IMG/VR virus record: IMGVR_UViG_3300025853_000612
Location: 1-24,739 of that record
Source: a virus
Length of the DNA: 24,739 bases
Strand: one strand, 5' to 3'
The notes beneath the pieces are model-generated. The model saw nothing but the letters and a program-made list of their open reading frames with translations. It did no database searches and had not been told where the DNA came from. Made by a program: the position numbers and the translations under genes. This document shows positions 6,678 through 14,447 of this stretch, in pieces (the first letter of the stretch is position 1; the number at the start of each line of letters is the position of its first letter).

Positions 6678-6929
6678 CTACTTACGAGATCGGCGAATCC
6701 GAGACTGGAGCTCGCTGGATTCTGCTTTAAGAGCGGCGTCGGCTTCCTTAGCTCTTTCGTAAGTGGCACGAGGTACTAGCGATTCAAGAGCTTCATACAA
6801 CCGATTGCGCAAAAAAGCACTGGTCTTTAAGCAATCTTGTTCTGCCAGGGCATCAAACAACTTGGCACGATTGGGATCAAGCAGGACCTGAAAACGGCGC
6901 TTATTGCCGTGCATTACGCGGGCGCTCAT
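6678..6929 (-). CDS. ribbon-helix-helix-like DNA-binding protein
   Basis: 83 residues. The stretch KRRFQVLLDPNRAKLFDALA, followed by KTSAFLRNRLYEALE, matches the beta strand, helix, turn, helix layout of CopG/Arc-type ribbon-helix-helix repressors (residues ~10-50). A basic helical tail ends in RIRRSRK. Such proteins bind operators as dimers. A second in-frame ATG gives a start five residues later. The target could be local, since polA and the replication genes lie upstream on the same strand. Confidence 0.6.
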   Translation of the reverse strand: MSARVMHGNKRRFQVLLDPNRAKLFDALAEQDCLKTSAFLRNRLYEALESLVPRATYERAKEADAALKAESSELQSRIRRSRK

Positions 6930-6956
6930 AAGGGCAAAGGTAACGATTGGAATGTA

Positions 6957-7160
6957 CTACCAGCGAATACTGGGGTCAAGGTGCTTTCGCCAAGCGGACC
7001 GCTGCGCTTTGCGACTGGTGCGTCTCTGCTTAGTACAGCCCTTGCGGACTTCCTTTGCAAAGGCAAGAAACTCAGCAGCGCGTTGTAGGTCGGCGGTTGT
7101 GGCATCGCGCATTTCATCCTGCAACCAAGCCACCATGATTTGGCGACCAGTTCGCGCCAT
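6957..7160 (-). CDS. hypothetical basic protein, 67 aa
   Basis: The N-terminal half (MARTGRQIMVAWLQDEMRDA, then TADLQRAAEFLAFAKEV) looks like an amphipathic helical pair. The C-terminal half is rich in Arg/Lys. A competing frame on the same strand (6926-7210) has poorer composition. It lies just downstream of polA. No family recognised. Confidence 0.45.
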   Translation of the reverse strand: MARTGRQIMVAWLQDEMRDATTADLQRAAEFLAFAKEVRKGCTKQRRTSRKAQRSAWRKHLDPSIRW

Positions 7161-7206
7161 GAATTGCGCCGAGCGTGCAACTTAATAGAGATTAAGTAAC
7201 GGTGCA

Positions 7207-9084
7207 TCACTTGGCCTCGGACCAGGTTTTACCCCAAGCTGCTTCGGCCAGAGCAGGGATTTCTCCGAGCCACTTGGATTCAGCTGCTTCCATGGTTTCG
7301 CTCAAACGCTTGGCCCATTCCTCTTCAAGCCCTTCACGTACCAGCAGCACAATTTCGTCATGGACGACAGCGGCGAGCCGGACTTGCGAGGTGCCGGTTT
7401 TATGGAGTAACGGCCAGAGATTCGCAAGCGCAAACTTAAGAATGGCCGCGCCAGCTCCCTGAATTGGGGTGTTGCATCGAGTAGTCAGGCGGTTCATATC
7501 GCCAATAAGGAAGCGACGCATCTCCGTCTTTGGAATGCGAATTTCGGCAAACCTTTCATGCTCAGTCATCTTGGCGAGGTTGGCGTTCTTCCTCTGCCAG
7601 TCATGAATGCCCTGATAGGTGTTGTGGAACGTCTCGCGGATCTTTTCCGCTTCCTCCACAGTCATGGTGATACCCATGGCACCGGCATAATCCCGAAGTC
7701 CTTTGGCCCCCGAGCCGTAGAGCAGCCCGAAGTTTGCTGACTTGGCTACTTGGCGACGCGCTTTGAGCTCCGCTTCGTCCTCAGTCGGTTCGGGATAAAT
7801 CGCCTGGGCAGTAATCGTGTGCAGGTCTTCATCGCGTTGGAACGCACTAATCATCAGAGCGTCCTTAGAGACTGCGGCGGCGAGACGAAGCTCCATCTGA
7901 CCAAAGTCAGCGACAACAAAGTTCCAACCCTCGGGCGCTTCAGCTGCCTGACGGAACCCTTTGTCCCGCGGGACCTGCTGAAGATTCGGCTCCCGGCACG
8001 ACATCCTTCCGGTATCCGCCCCAAGTTGCAGGTAATTCGCACGAATAAACCCATCGCGGTCCTGGTGATCGAGTAGTGCCACGACCATCTGACGGCGCTT
8101 CTCAGCTTTCTTCCAGGCCAAATACAACTGAATGACCTTGTGGTCCGCTGCATAAGAACGAAGAGCCTGCCGAGACGCACTTGGCTTGCCGTTCTTGTCC
8201 TTGGGCTCCTCGCCCAGGAGGACGCCAAGCTTGTGAACCAGCTGCTTAGGCGAGTTGAGATTGAAGCCAGCCAGCTTCTTGGTTCCGAGCCTTACGTGGC
8301 CCGTCGCTTTGGCCCGCAAATTGAACGTGCCATCGTCATCCCGTGGCAGCTTCTCCGCGTCAGGCATCGCGGCATCGAGGTTTTCAAGAAACTCGGCACC
8401 TAGCCGCTCAATCTCGCCCTCATAGTGCTTTTGCAGCTCTTCAAGCTTGGTCCGGTTGAAGGGAAGACCGGTCAGCTGCATGTGAGCGATGGCCTGTAGA
8501 GCTCTGCACTCAATCCGCCAAGCCGTAAAGAGACGGCGAGCAAACAGGAGATCGGTGACCTTCTGAGCAAGCTGCAGAAGGATGCGAACGTCGTTGGCGG
8601 CGTAGGTCTTCTGGGACTCGCTGAGATCCGGTTTAGACCAGTCAGAAGCTTGCTCTTCCTTACTGACCTCAATCTTGAGATAGCGCTTGCAGGCCGGCGC
8701 TAGGCCGTTGCGCACATTGGGGATGCCGTTCTCCAGCAAACGCGAAGCCAGCATGGTGCAGAACACCATCCCCTCGGGGTAGATGTCGTGTTGCTGGAGC
8801 CAGGCCAAGTCAAAGGTGGCGTTGTGGGCGTACCACTCACGATCTTCGATGGCGGTGAAGAACTCCCTGACCTGATCCCACTGCTCCTCGTCAAGATCCC
8901 AGAGGTCAATAACGACCACCGGCTTACCTGGTGCGGCCAACTGCAGTAGACGTAAGCCGCCAGTCTTGGGCTTAAGTCCCGTCGTCTCTGTGTCGAAGGC
9001 AATGAGTGGGGAGTCGTAGACCCAGTGAAGGAACTCGATTCCGTGGAGCGTCTCAGGTGACGCAGACCAATCAGTGAACGTCAT
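7207..9084 (-). CDS. polA: DNA polymerase I family (PolA) with 3'-5' exonuclease
   Basis: 625 residues, the replicative polymerase candidate. Exonuclease motifs: FDTETTGL (Asp31, Glu33), NATFDLAWL (Asp92), TYAANDV (Tyr161, Asp165), so proofreading should be intact. Polymerase motifs: A is VVADFGQMELR (Asp393), where most relatives have DYSQIELR; B is RRQVAKSANFGLLYG (Lys448, Phe452, Tyr456); C is VVHDEIV (His575, Asp576, Glu577). Phe452 corresponds to E. coli Pol I Phe762, a residue used in viral ecology as a marker, with Phe usually in virulent phages. There is no 5'-3' exonuclease domain. A palindromic TTGTAGTACAAT lies ~20 bp upstream, shared with the ligase gene. Confidence 0.95.
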   Translation of the reverse strand: MTFTDWSASPETLHGIEFLHWVYDSPLIAFDTETTGLKPKTGGLRLLQLAAPGKPVVVIDLWDLDEEQWDQVREFFTAIEDREWYAHNATFDLAWLQQHDIYPEGMVFCTMLASRLLENGIPNVRNGLAPACKRYLKIEVSKEEQASDWSKPDLSESQKTYAANDVRILLQLAQKVTDLLFARRLFTAWRIECRALQAIAHMQLTGLPFNRTKLEELQKHYEGEIERLGAEFLENLDAAMPDAEKLPRDDDGTFNLRAKATGHVRLGTKKLAGFNLNSPKQLVHKLGVLLGEEPKDKNGKPSASRQALRSYAADHKVIQLYLAWKKAEKRRQMVVALLDHQDRDGFIRANYLQLGADTGRMSCREPNLQQVPRDKGFRQAAEAPEGWNFVVADFGQMELRLAAAVSKDALMISAFQRDEDLHTITAQAIYPEPTEDEAELKARRQVAKSANFGLLYGSGAKGLRDYAGAMGITMTVEEAEKIRETFHNTYQGIHDWQRKNANLAKMTEHERFAEIRIPKTEMRRFLIGDMNRLTTRCNTPIQGAGAAILKFALANLWPLLHKTGTSQVRLAAVVHDEIVLLVREGLEEEWAKRLSETMEAAESKWLGEIPALAEAAWGKTWSEAK

Positions 9085-9103
9085 AAGCGATAAGGCTGAG
9101 GTG

Positions 9104-9115
9104 ATTGTACTACAA
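9104..9115 (-). promoter_or_regulatory. TTGTAGTACAAT box upstream of polA
   Basis: Read leftward this is TTGTAGTACAAT, containing the palindrome TTGTA-G-TACAA, 19 bp before the polA ATG. The TACAAT half could be a -10 hexamer. The identical 12-mer occurs before the ligase gene at 15292-15303. No convincing -35 box is visible. Confidence 0.4.
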
Positions 9116-9116
9116 A

Positions 9117-9284
9117 TCAGGGCAAAAGGTGCCCCCGGTGGCCCCTGGTCCGTGTAGTCGAACCAGGTGGTAGCGCATCGCGTAACCAGTTCGGCGGTGG
9201 TTCAGGAATGGCCCGCTCCAACTCGGAGAAGAAGCGCGCAAAACGCTCCTTCTCCGTCGGTGGGGTGAAGGTCTTCCGTTCCAT
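9117..9284 (-). CDS. tiny hypothetical protein, 55 aa
   Basis: ATG 9284 overlaps the primase-helicase stop (TGATG). The protein begins MERKTFTPPTEKERFARFFS, continues ELERAIPEPPPNWLRDAL, and ends in a basic tail. The TEKERFARFFSELE helix looks genuine. It fills the gap between the helicase and polymerase genes, so it may belong to the replication complex, but this is only position. Confidence 0.5.
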   Translation of the reverse strand: MERKTFTPPTEKERFARFFSELERAIPEPPPNWLRDALPPGSTTRTRGHRGHLLP

Positions 9285-11785
9285 CAGCCCCACTCCTCAG
9301 CGATCTGCCGCATGGCTTCGCGCTTCTGCTCGTAGCTGAAGGCGGGGTCGTCATCCTCGCGCGCGCCTGCGCGTATAGAGCGTTCCGATGTCCCTTTACC
9401 CTCAGATCCCTGTTGCTCCAAGGGATTCAAAAAGGGACACTCTGAATCTGAAGAGAAGTTGTCCCTTTTTGTCCCCTCCGTTCCAGCGGCGTTATCACCG
9501 GCTTGAACCTGGCCCTGAGTAAAAGGGACAACTTCCTCTTTTTCAGATGCTGTCCCTTTTTCAAATCCCGTACCACTACTGGGATTAGGCCCTAAAGGGA
9601 CATTTTCAACACACTCTCCCCGCGGGGGAACAACCACAGCCCTATACAAAAACTGAGGTTTCTTGCCTTGAGTTTCTTGAGACGCACCCACGATCTCCAC
9701 CAGGCCCTTCTTCTTCCAGCGTTGGAGCGCCTTCTTGACGGCTTCGTTGTTGCCGCCGCAGGTGGGGTCTGCTTGGAGCTGCTTGAGGGTTCTGGGCTCC
9801 TTAGCCAGCCGAAGCCGCTGAAGCACCCTGTCGCTGATTCCAGAGGGCGCTGCGTTGGTCGGATCGACCTCTGGGGTCCAGTCCTGGAGCGTGTAGCTCA
9901 AGTCGGCCTGCTGCTTCATCAGCAGCTGCGTGCCACCGCGACCGCTGCGGGATTTCTCGAACGTCAAGATCCGCGCGGACTGGCCCGTCTGCTCGATCTG
10001 CTTGTCGTCAGGTTTTTTCAGCGAGATGACCTCATCCACGCTGTCCCTAATGGCAGAGCTGCCCCTGAAATTTCCATTTTTGTTCGCGTGGTGGATTACC
10101 ACGATGGTTGTGGGAGGGAATGCGTCGCCGTTGTTCCGGGTCAGCCAATACAGCGGAGTGGCGAAGTCGCTCTTGTTTTCGTCGAAGGCCTTACCGCCGC
10201 TGCAGCCAATCAACGAGTCGATGATCACGAGCTTGGGCCGGTACTTCTCGATCTGGCGGATGAAGAAGGCGTATCGCTGGATCTGGAAGTCGCTGCGGAT
10301 CGTCACGTTGGTTCCACGAGGGAAGTCCACCTCCTCCAACTGCTCCTGCACCTGAATCAGCGGCTGGTCGCCGTTGAGGATCAGAACGCCGCCCTTCTGC
10401 ACCGGAACCTCCTGACCACGGATCTTGAATGGCGCGCCAGTAGCGATGTGCTTAGCCAGTGTCCAAGCAGCCATCGACTTGCCATCGCCGCCAGAGCCGT
10501 ACATCAGAACCGTGGAGGGCGTGGCCAGCAAATCCGGGATCAAGTACTCCCGCTGGAAGTCGGTGTCCAGAAGCGTGTCGATGCTGATCGCATCGCGGCT
10601 CTTCTCATACGCGAGCTGATCAACGAGGATCCGCTCGATCTTCTCGGCATCCCTGTGGCCCGCCTCAACGGCCAGCCGGTGCATCTCATAGTTCAGCTCA
10701 GCGGGGTTTTCGAGCTCGATGATCTGCTTGGCACGCTCAAGGAGTTGCTCGAAGGAGAGGGCAACTGTCTGGAAGCGTTGAACCTGCGAGCTCTCGACCT
10801 GCTCAAGCGTTTCCCTGCTGGAGTCTTGAAATCGTTCCCTGTTGGGGTCGTAGCCGTCTGCAAGGCGGATCAGGCTGCCCAGGCCGGCGTTACCCGGTCG
10901 ACCCGCCTTCTGCAGGATCAGAGGCCATTTCTCGGCGCAGGGGTTGCCCCGCTTCCAATCCTCCTCGTAATCAGAGTCTTCAGCGGACCAAGCAGACCAC
11001 AGGGTCAGGCCCAGGTCGTTGGGCAGGTCTTCGGCAATCATTGCGCCGACGATCCACCAGTCGTCCTCATTACCCCGCCCGCACTGAGGCAGCACGGTCA
11101 AACAGTCGCGAATGATTTCAGCGACCTCGTCCTCGGTTCTCCCGGAAAAGTCGAGGCCCTTTCGGTTCTTGACAAGGCCGCTAGTCTGGGACGGCGTATC
11201 CTGTACGTAGCGAGCACGCATCTCAGCCAAGAGCCACTCAGGAGCCTGAGGGATCTGGTTGAAGTCACCTGCTGCAAGCTTGTAAGTACCTGCAGGTGCT
11301 TTGCCATCGGAGGAACCGGGGTAAGTACCGCCGATTACGCCTTGCTTGCCCCACAGAACCTCGTAGCCCTCACCGGTGTGTGAGAGGCCAAAACCCTTGA
11401 CCTGAGCTCTCTGATCCTCAGGCACACGGAAGACGTACTTAGCAGCATTCTTCTTCGTACTAATAATCTTGGGTGCGTCTTTTAGTGAGTCGCCCCACTT
11501 TTTTGACAAGGTTGCGAGGTTTGCGTCTACGTCGAGAATGACGAGACCCTGAGAGCGAATTCCGGTAAATAAGCCAACCGCAACGAACGCATCTGGGTCT
11601 CGCTCTAAGAACAGTGCGACATCACCAGGCGACATGTGCCGCTTAAACGAATCCTCGTGAGGGTTCTTGCCCTTACTGACGATGCGGTTCTTTCCGTAGA
11701 CAACACCCTTCGCATAAATAGGCGTATAGGCGGGACCAACAGGAAGCGAATTAACGAATCCAATGAGTTGTTTGTTGGGACTCAT
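9284..11785 (-). CDS. primase-polymerase / RecA-type helicase fusion
   Basis: 833 residues from ATG 11785; the open frame continues upstream to 11953, but that stretch is Cys/Arg-rich and crosses the divergent region. Domain order: N-terminal PrimPol (archaeo-eukaryotic primase type) with catalytic LDVD at Asp85/Asp87 and GGTYPGS near 152-158; a PriCT-like segment DDWWIVGAM at 241-249 to EKWPLI; a RepA/AAA_25-type ATPase with Walker A YGSGGDGKS (429-437), Walker B LVIIDS (519-524) and IHHANKNGNFRGSSAIRD; a winged-helix-like part; then a low-complexity tail. It should unwind DNA and prime replication. The DNA coding the tail holds the dyad at 9389-9602. Confidence 0.88.
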   Translation of the reverse strand: MSPNKQLIGFVNSLPVGPAYTPIYAKGVVYGKNRIVSKGKNPHEDSFKRHMSPGDVALFLERDPDAFVAVGLFTGIRSQGLVILDVDANLATLSKKWGDSLKDAPKIISTKKNAAKYVFRVPEDQRAQVKGFGLSHTGEGYEVLWGKQGVIGGTYPGSSDGKAPAGTYKLAAGDFNQIPQAPEWLLAEMRARYVQDTPSQTSGLVKNRKGLDFSGRTEDEVAEIIRDCLTVLPQCGRGNEDDWWIVGAMIAEDLPNDLGLTLWSAWSAEDSDYEEDWKRGNPCAEKWPLILQKAGRPGNAGLGSLIRLADGYDPNRERFQDSSRETLEQVESSQVQRFQTVALSFEQLLERAKQIIELENPAELNYEMHRLAVEAGHRDAEKIERILVDQLAYEKSRDAISIDTLLDTDFQREYLIPDLLATPSTVLMYGSGGDGKSMAAWTLAKHIATGAPFKIRGQEVPVQKGGVLILNGDQPLIQVQEQLEEVDFPRGTNVTIRSDFQIQRYAFFIRQIEKYRPKLVIIDSLIGCSGGKAFDENKSDFATPLYWLTRNNGDAFPPTTIVVIHHANKNGNFRGSSAIRDSVDEVISLKKPDDKQIEQTGQSARILTFEKSRSGRGGTQLLMKQQADLSYTLQDWTPEVDPTNAAPSGISDRVLQRLRLAKEPRTLKQLQADPTCGGNNEAVKKALQRWKKKGLVEIVGASQETQGKKPQFLYRAVVVPPRGECVENVPLGPNPSSGTGFEKGTASEKEEVVPFTQGQVQAGDNAAGTEGTKRDNFSSDSECPFLNPLEQQGSEGKGTSERSIRAGAREDDDPAFSYEQKREAMRQIAEEWG
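9389..9602. repeat. nested ~214-bp dyad of TGTCCCTTT words
   Basis: Three nested arm pairs share one centre near 9495: TGTCCCTTTA (9389-9398) with TAAAGGGACA (9593-9602); the 9422-9439 arm with 9551-9569 (nearly perfect); and GAAGTTGTCCCTTTT (9455-9469) with its exact complement at 9521-9535. Neighbouring words also pair: AAAAGGGACA and TGTCCCTTTT are separated by 20 bp on both sides (9430-9439 with 9460-9469; 9521-9530 with 9551-9560). The words fall in all three codon phases of the helicase tail, so the repeat is not a protein repeat. It could be an origin, a large RNA hairpin, or an inserted palindromic element. Confidence 0.85.
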
Positions 11786-11811
11786 GCGATACTCGGTAGG
11801 TAGACGACATG

Positions 11812-11848
11812 CGCTCCGTTTGGTGTAAAAACCAGGCGGAGCGTTTTT
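11812..11848 (+). terminator. strong rightward terminator-like hairpin in the divergent region
   Basis: CGCTCCG (11812-11818) pairs with CGGAGCG (11837-11843), with an inner TTGGT/ACCA pairing, and TTTTT follows at 11844-11848. It points rightward although the annotated genes to its left run leftward. It may stop antisense transcription or act as an attenuator in the leader of the gene at 11947. Confidence 0.65.
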
Positions 11849-11872
11849 CACAGTACGCATCTCGTCAAGGGG

Positions 11873-11893
11873 TTGACACACCACATAAGGTGT
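11873..11893 (+). promoter_or_regulatory. TTGACA box with overlapping inverted repeat
   Basis: A consensus -35 hexamer TTGACA is at 11873-11878. It abuts an inverted repeat ACACC-ACATAA-GGTGT at 11878-11893, which could be an operator. No good -10 box stands 16-18 bp downstream (GGGCAA is there), so the promoter would need an activator or a different factor. It lies 54-74 bp before the ssDNA-binding candidate gene. Confidence 0.35.
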
Positions 11894-11946
11894 TTGGGCA
11901 ACTCGGCAACGCCACCTACAGCGGCACCGCCATCCAGCAACCCCCC

Positions 11947-12525
11947 ATGGCACTCCTATCCAAATCCGCCAAAGCAGCAGTCAGCGGCGGCACTGGCGGT
12001 TACCTCAACCCCAGCAAGATTGTCTCCAACACCAGCGTTCGTTTCGCTTTGTTAAGCGAAGAGCCTGTCGAGGGCTACGAGCTCTGGGCTGAAGACGGCG
12101 ACGGCAAGGCCAAGTCCTTCCGCTTCGACCACGAGCCCACCCCGGCTGAGATCGACGCCAGCCTCGGCGAGTACAACCGCCGGATGAACCGCGAAGGCAC
12201 TGGGTTCGAGCCGATGAAGTTCTTCATCGCTCTGCCCGTGTACAACTACGACACCGAGCGCGTCGAAGTGATGCAGCTCAACCAGAAGGGCCTGATTCGC
12301 GAGATCGACTCGATCTCCCAATCCGAGGACTGGAACGTCCTTGAGTGCGACTTCACCCTGGGCAAAACCGGCGCAGGCCTCACCACCGAGTACAAGCTCC
12401 TTCCTGCCAACCGCAAGAAGGGCATGGACGAAGTGCTGGCCGACGCCTGGGCCGAAACCCAAGCAGCAGGCTTCGACCTGAGTCAAGTGATCAGCGGCGG
12501 CAACCCTTTCCGCCCCGAGGCTTGA
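11947..12525 (+). CDS. putative phage ssDNA-binding protein
   Basis: 192 residues from ATG 11947; the frame is open upstream to 11809 but that part crosses the terminator hairpin. It begins MALLSKSAKAAVSGGTGGYL, then a beta-rich core with VRFALLSEEPVEGYELWAED, KFFIALPVYNYDTERVEVMQ and QLNQKGLIREIDSI. I recall this layout from phage proteins treated as single-stranded DNA-binding or OB-fold proteins, where the aromatic VYNYD segment contacts DNA. The tail is short and not strongly acidic, unlike most SSBs. First gene of the rightward block, opposite the primase-helicase, which suits a replication role. Confidence 0.55.
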   Translation: MALLSKSAKAAVSGGTGGYLNPSKIVSNTSVRFALLSEEPVEGYELWAEDGDGKAKSFRFDHEPTPAEIDASLGEYNRRMNREGTGFEPMKFFIALPVYNYDTERVEVMQLNQKGLIREIDSISQSEDWNVLECDFTLGKTGAGLTTEYKLLPANRKKGMDEVLADAWAETQAAGFDLSQVISGGNPFRPEA

Positions 12526-12713
12526 TTTCGCGGCAAACGTGCTTCAATTGCCGCTGGGCACTGTTCGACCAAATCCGAGGACGGTGGAGCGCCTACGGCT
12601 CATGCCAAAGGCTTGCTCCCCCAACCGAAGACTCGGAGAACTGCCCTCTCGGACCTCGCATTAGTCGCAAAGACTTTTGCGTTGAGTTCGAGAAAGCTGC
12701 CGATTACCGGTAA
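12522..12713 (+). CDS. small CxxC-module protein, TTG start
   Basis: 63 residues. No ATG or GTG fits; a TTG at 12522 overlaps the previous stop (TTGA), implying translation coupled to the upstream gene. It has C7-FN-C10-RWALF, GSC28-QRLAPPTED, and KDFC53-VEFE. This is the recurring four-Cys module of the window with little else attached. A terminator follows at once. It is likely a zinc-binding accessory protein; the role is unknown. Confidence 0.55.
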   Translation: MISRQTCFNCRWALFDQIRGRWSAYGSCQRLAPPTEDSENCPLGPRISRKDFCVEFEKAADYR

Positions 12714-12729
12714 GCTCCTGGAGGAGAAG

Positions 12730-12761
12730 ACCCCCGACCGCGCCAACCGGTTGGGGGTTTT
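12730..12761 (+). terminator. rho-independent terminator
   Basis: ACCCCC (12730-12735) pairs with GGGGGT (12753-12758), followed by TTT. The 12-bp palindrome CCAACCGGTTGG (12743-12754) lies in the loop side of the stem. It ends the two-gene ssDNA-binding/zinc protein unit. Confidence 0.7.
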
Positions 12762-12780
12762 CCCATTTCTGGCGCAATCC

Positions 12781-12804
12781 GTCAGAACCGGTCACAACCG
12801 GTCA
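12781..12804 (+). promoter_or_regulatory. 10-bp tandem repeats before the KilA-N gene
   Basis: GTCAGAACCG, GTCACAACCG and a partial GTCAGAG stand head to tail with a period of exactly 10 bp, giving two AACCGGTCA sites on one face of the helix. A third ACCGGT lies in the palindrome at 12743-12754. They are 20 bp before the KilA-N start, fitting an operator for that protein (inference). Confidence 0.5.
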
Positions 12805-12824
12805 GAGTCCTTCAAATACCACTT

Positions 12825-13583
12825 ATGAGCAACCTGATCAGCCGCTCCTGGAACGGCACCCCGATCCAGCGCCGCACCACCGACGGCTACGTCAACGCCA
12901 CGGCCATGTGCCAAGCGAACGGCAAGAATTGGTCGAAGTACAGAGAAACTGACCGCTGTCAGGAGTATTTGGACGCTTTGGCTGAAACCTCCGATATCGG
13001 AGGAATGGTTTTGATCCAGTCTCGAAGCGGAAACGGCGGCGGAACTTGGATCCATCCCCAAATAGCCGTCGACCTGGCCCGCTGGATCAGCGCCCCATTC
13101 GCCGTGTGGATGGACAGTTGGTTTATCGGGGAACTGAACAACCGAGTGTCCCAAGTGCGGGAAGTTCAGCCCCAGCTGCCGGACGTCCTAAACACCGTCG
13201 AACGGAGCATCGGCCTACTGGAACGCCTGGGCGGAATCGACGACCGCGCCCAGCTTCTACTTAAGGACATCGTCCTCAACCACGCCGCCAAGAGCGCCGG
13301 TGGCACGTTGGCTCTTCCCGGCCAACGGATGCTTGCCCTGCAGGAGGCTTTTCTCGAATTCACCGACGCCACACCTAGCGAAGCCACAAAGCTTGCAACT
13401 GCGTGTGGCAAATCCGTCAAACGTTTTTACATGGAGGTAAACGGCCGTCCACCCAAAACCCACAAGCAACTAGTCAACGGCCGCAGCTGCGACGTCTGCG
13501 ACTACGAATTCGACTGGCTCAGCGGTATAGAAGATGATCTAAAAACCGCTGTATCGGAATTTCGATCAAACAAGACACGCTAG
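12825..13583 (+). CDS. KilA-N domain protein
   Basis: 252 residues. The N-terminal ~115 residues form a KilA-N domain: ISRSWNGTPIQRRTTDGYVN with ATAMC, then NWSKYRETDRCQEYL, GGTWIHPQIAVDLARWISA and VWMDSWFIGEL. KilA-N is a DNA-binding fold related to APSES domains and occurs in phage antirepressors and regulators. The C-terminal half contains RMLALQEAFLEF and a CDVCDYEFDWLSG end. No ANT/KilAC domain is recognisable. Start context CACTTATG. Tandem sites just upstream suggest autoregulation (inference). Confidence 0.85.
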   Translation: MSNLISRSWNGTPIQRRTTDGYVNATAMCQANGKNWSKYRETDRCQEYLDALAETSDIGGMVLIQSRSGNGGGTWIHPQIAVDLARWISAPFAVWMDSWFIGELNNRVSQVREVQPQLPDVLNTVERSIGLLERLGGIDDRAQLLLKDIVLNHAAKSAGGTLALPGQRMLALQEAFLEFTDATPSEATKLATACGKSVKRFYMEVNGRPPKTHKQLVNGRSCDVCDYEFDWLSGIEDDLKTAVSEFRSNKTR

Positions 13584-13610
13584 ACTGTCTTAATACTTAC
13601 AGCGCGACTT

Positions 13611-14447
13611 ATGGCGGCGTTTGAATTCAACCCCAAGCTCAACGCCGCCTTCCAAAACAAACTGGTCCGCGACGACGAAACAGACCCTAATGGGCGTATT
13701 TATCGCAACGGAGACGGCGAAATCTTCCACAGCGTGACGCGCATCTTGGGCGCTACGTCCCAGTCCAAAGACGCCTTAGAGGCCTGGAAAAAGCGCTTAG
13801 GCGAAGAGCTTGCGGCAGTGGAACGTGACACGGCAGCCGAGCGAGGCACCCGCACTCACAACTCTGCCGAATACGTTCTGCGCACCGCCAAAAAGATGGC
13901 GGAAGCAACCAGCGAAAAGAGAGGCACCACCTTTCTCAATAAGCAGGGCCTCCACAGCGTCCCCGCCCCCTTAGTCAAGTGGGCCATCAAGCAAGCGCTT
14001 CCCTCAGCTCCCAAGGTGGGAATTAGCGCAAGCGGTTACCGCCGCTCCTTACTCCAGTGGATCGAAGAGAACGTCACGGCAATCCACGGCATCGAATTCT
14101 CTATTCACCACCCCGCAGGTTTTGCTGGCACGGCTGACTTTCTCGGCTACGTCAACGGCAAAGGCCCCTTCATCTGCGACTGGAAAACCTCAGCTAATAA
14201 GCGGTCGGAGGAGATGCTTACCGACTACACCGACCAGCTAGGCGCTTATTCCTTGGGCCTAAAACATGTCGCCAACCTCCAGGCCAAAGGCGCCGTCATC
14301 GTCGTGGCCCGTCGCGCCGGCCCCGCCCAGGTCCGCGAGTTGACGGAGCTCGAATTACGTGGCGCGGAAGTCCGCTACCTGGAACGCTGCCACCAGTACT
14401 ACGACCAACTCCACGAGGCCCTCAAGGACTCGCAGTCACCCGGTTAA
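13611..14447 (+). CDS. PD-(D/E)XK nuclease (RecB/Cas4-like exonuclease)
   Basis: 278 residues. RGTRTH at 78-83 supplies the usual early His (His83). IEFSI at 161-165 places an acidic residue, GTADFLGY at 173-180 has Asp176, and FICDWKTS at 187-194 gives Asp190-Trp-Lys192, the D-x-K core. Late motif: YTDQLGAY, the Q-x3-Y motif of RecB-family nucleases. Such phage enzymes process DNA ends for recombination or repair. It starts in a GCGACTTATGG context and its final codons lie inside a 23-bp motif copy at 14426-14448. Confidence 0.88.
   Translation: MAAFEFNPKLNAAFQNKLVRDDETDPNGRIYRNGDGEIFHSVTRILGATSQSKDALEAWKKRLGEELAAVERDTAAERGTRTHNSAEYVLRTAKKMAEATSEKRGTTFLNKQGLHSVPAPLVKWAIKQALPSAPKVGISASGYRRSLLQWIEENVTAIHGIEFSIHHPAGFAGTADFLGYVNGKGPFICDWKTSANKRSEEMLTDYTDQLGAYSLGLKHVANLQAKGAVIVVARRAGPAQVRELTELELRGAEVRYLERCHQYYDQLHEALKDSQSPG

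Noticed and set aside
9668-11383. 571-codon open frame on the + strand opposite the primase-helicase
   Set aside because: The minus frame has clear primase and helicase motifs throughout; the plus frame reads as its reverse shadow (Leu/Arg/Asp-rich, no motifs).
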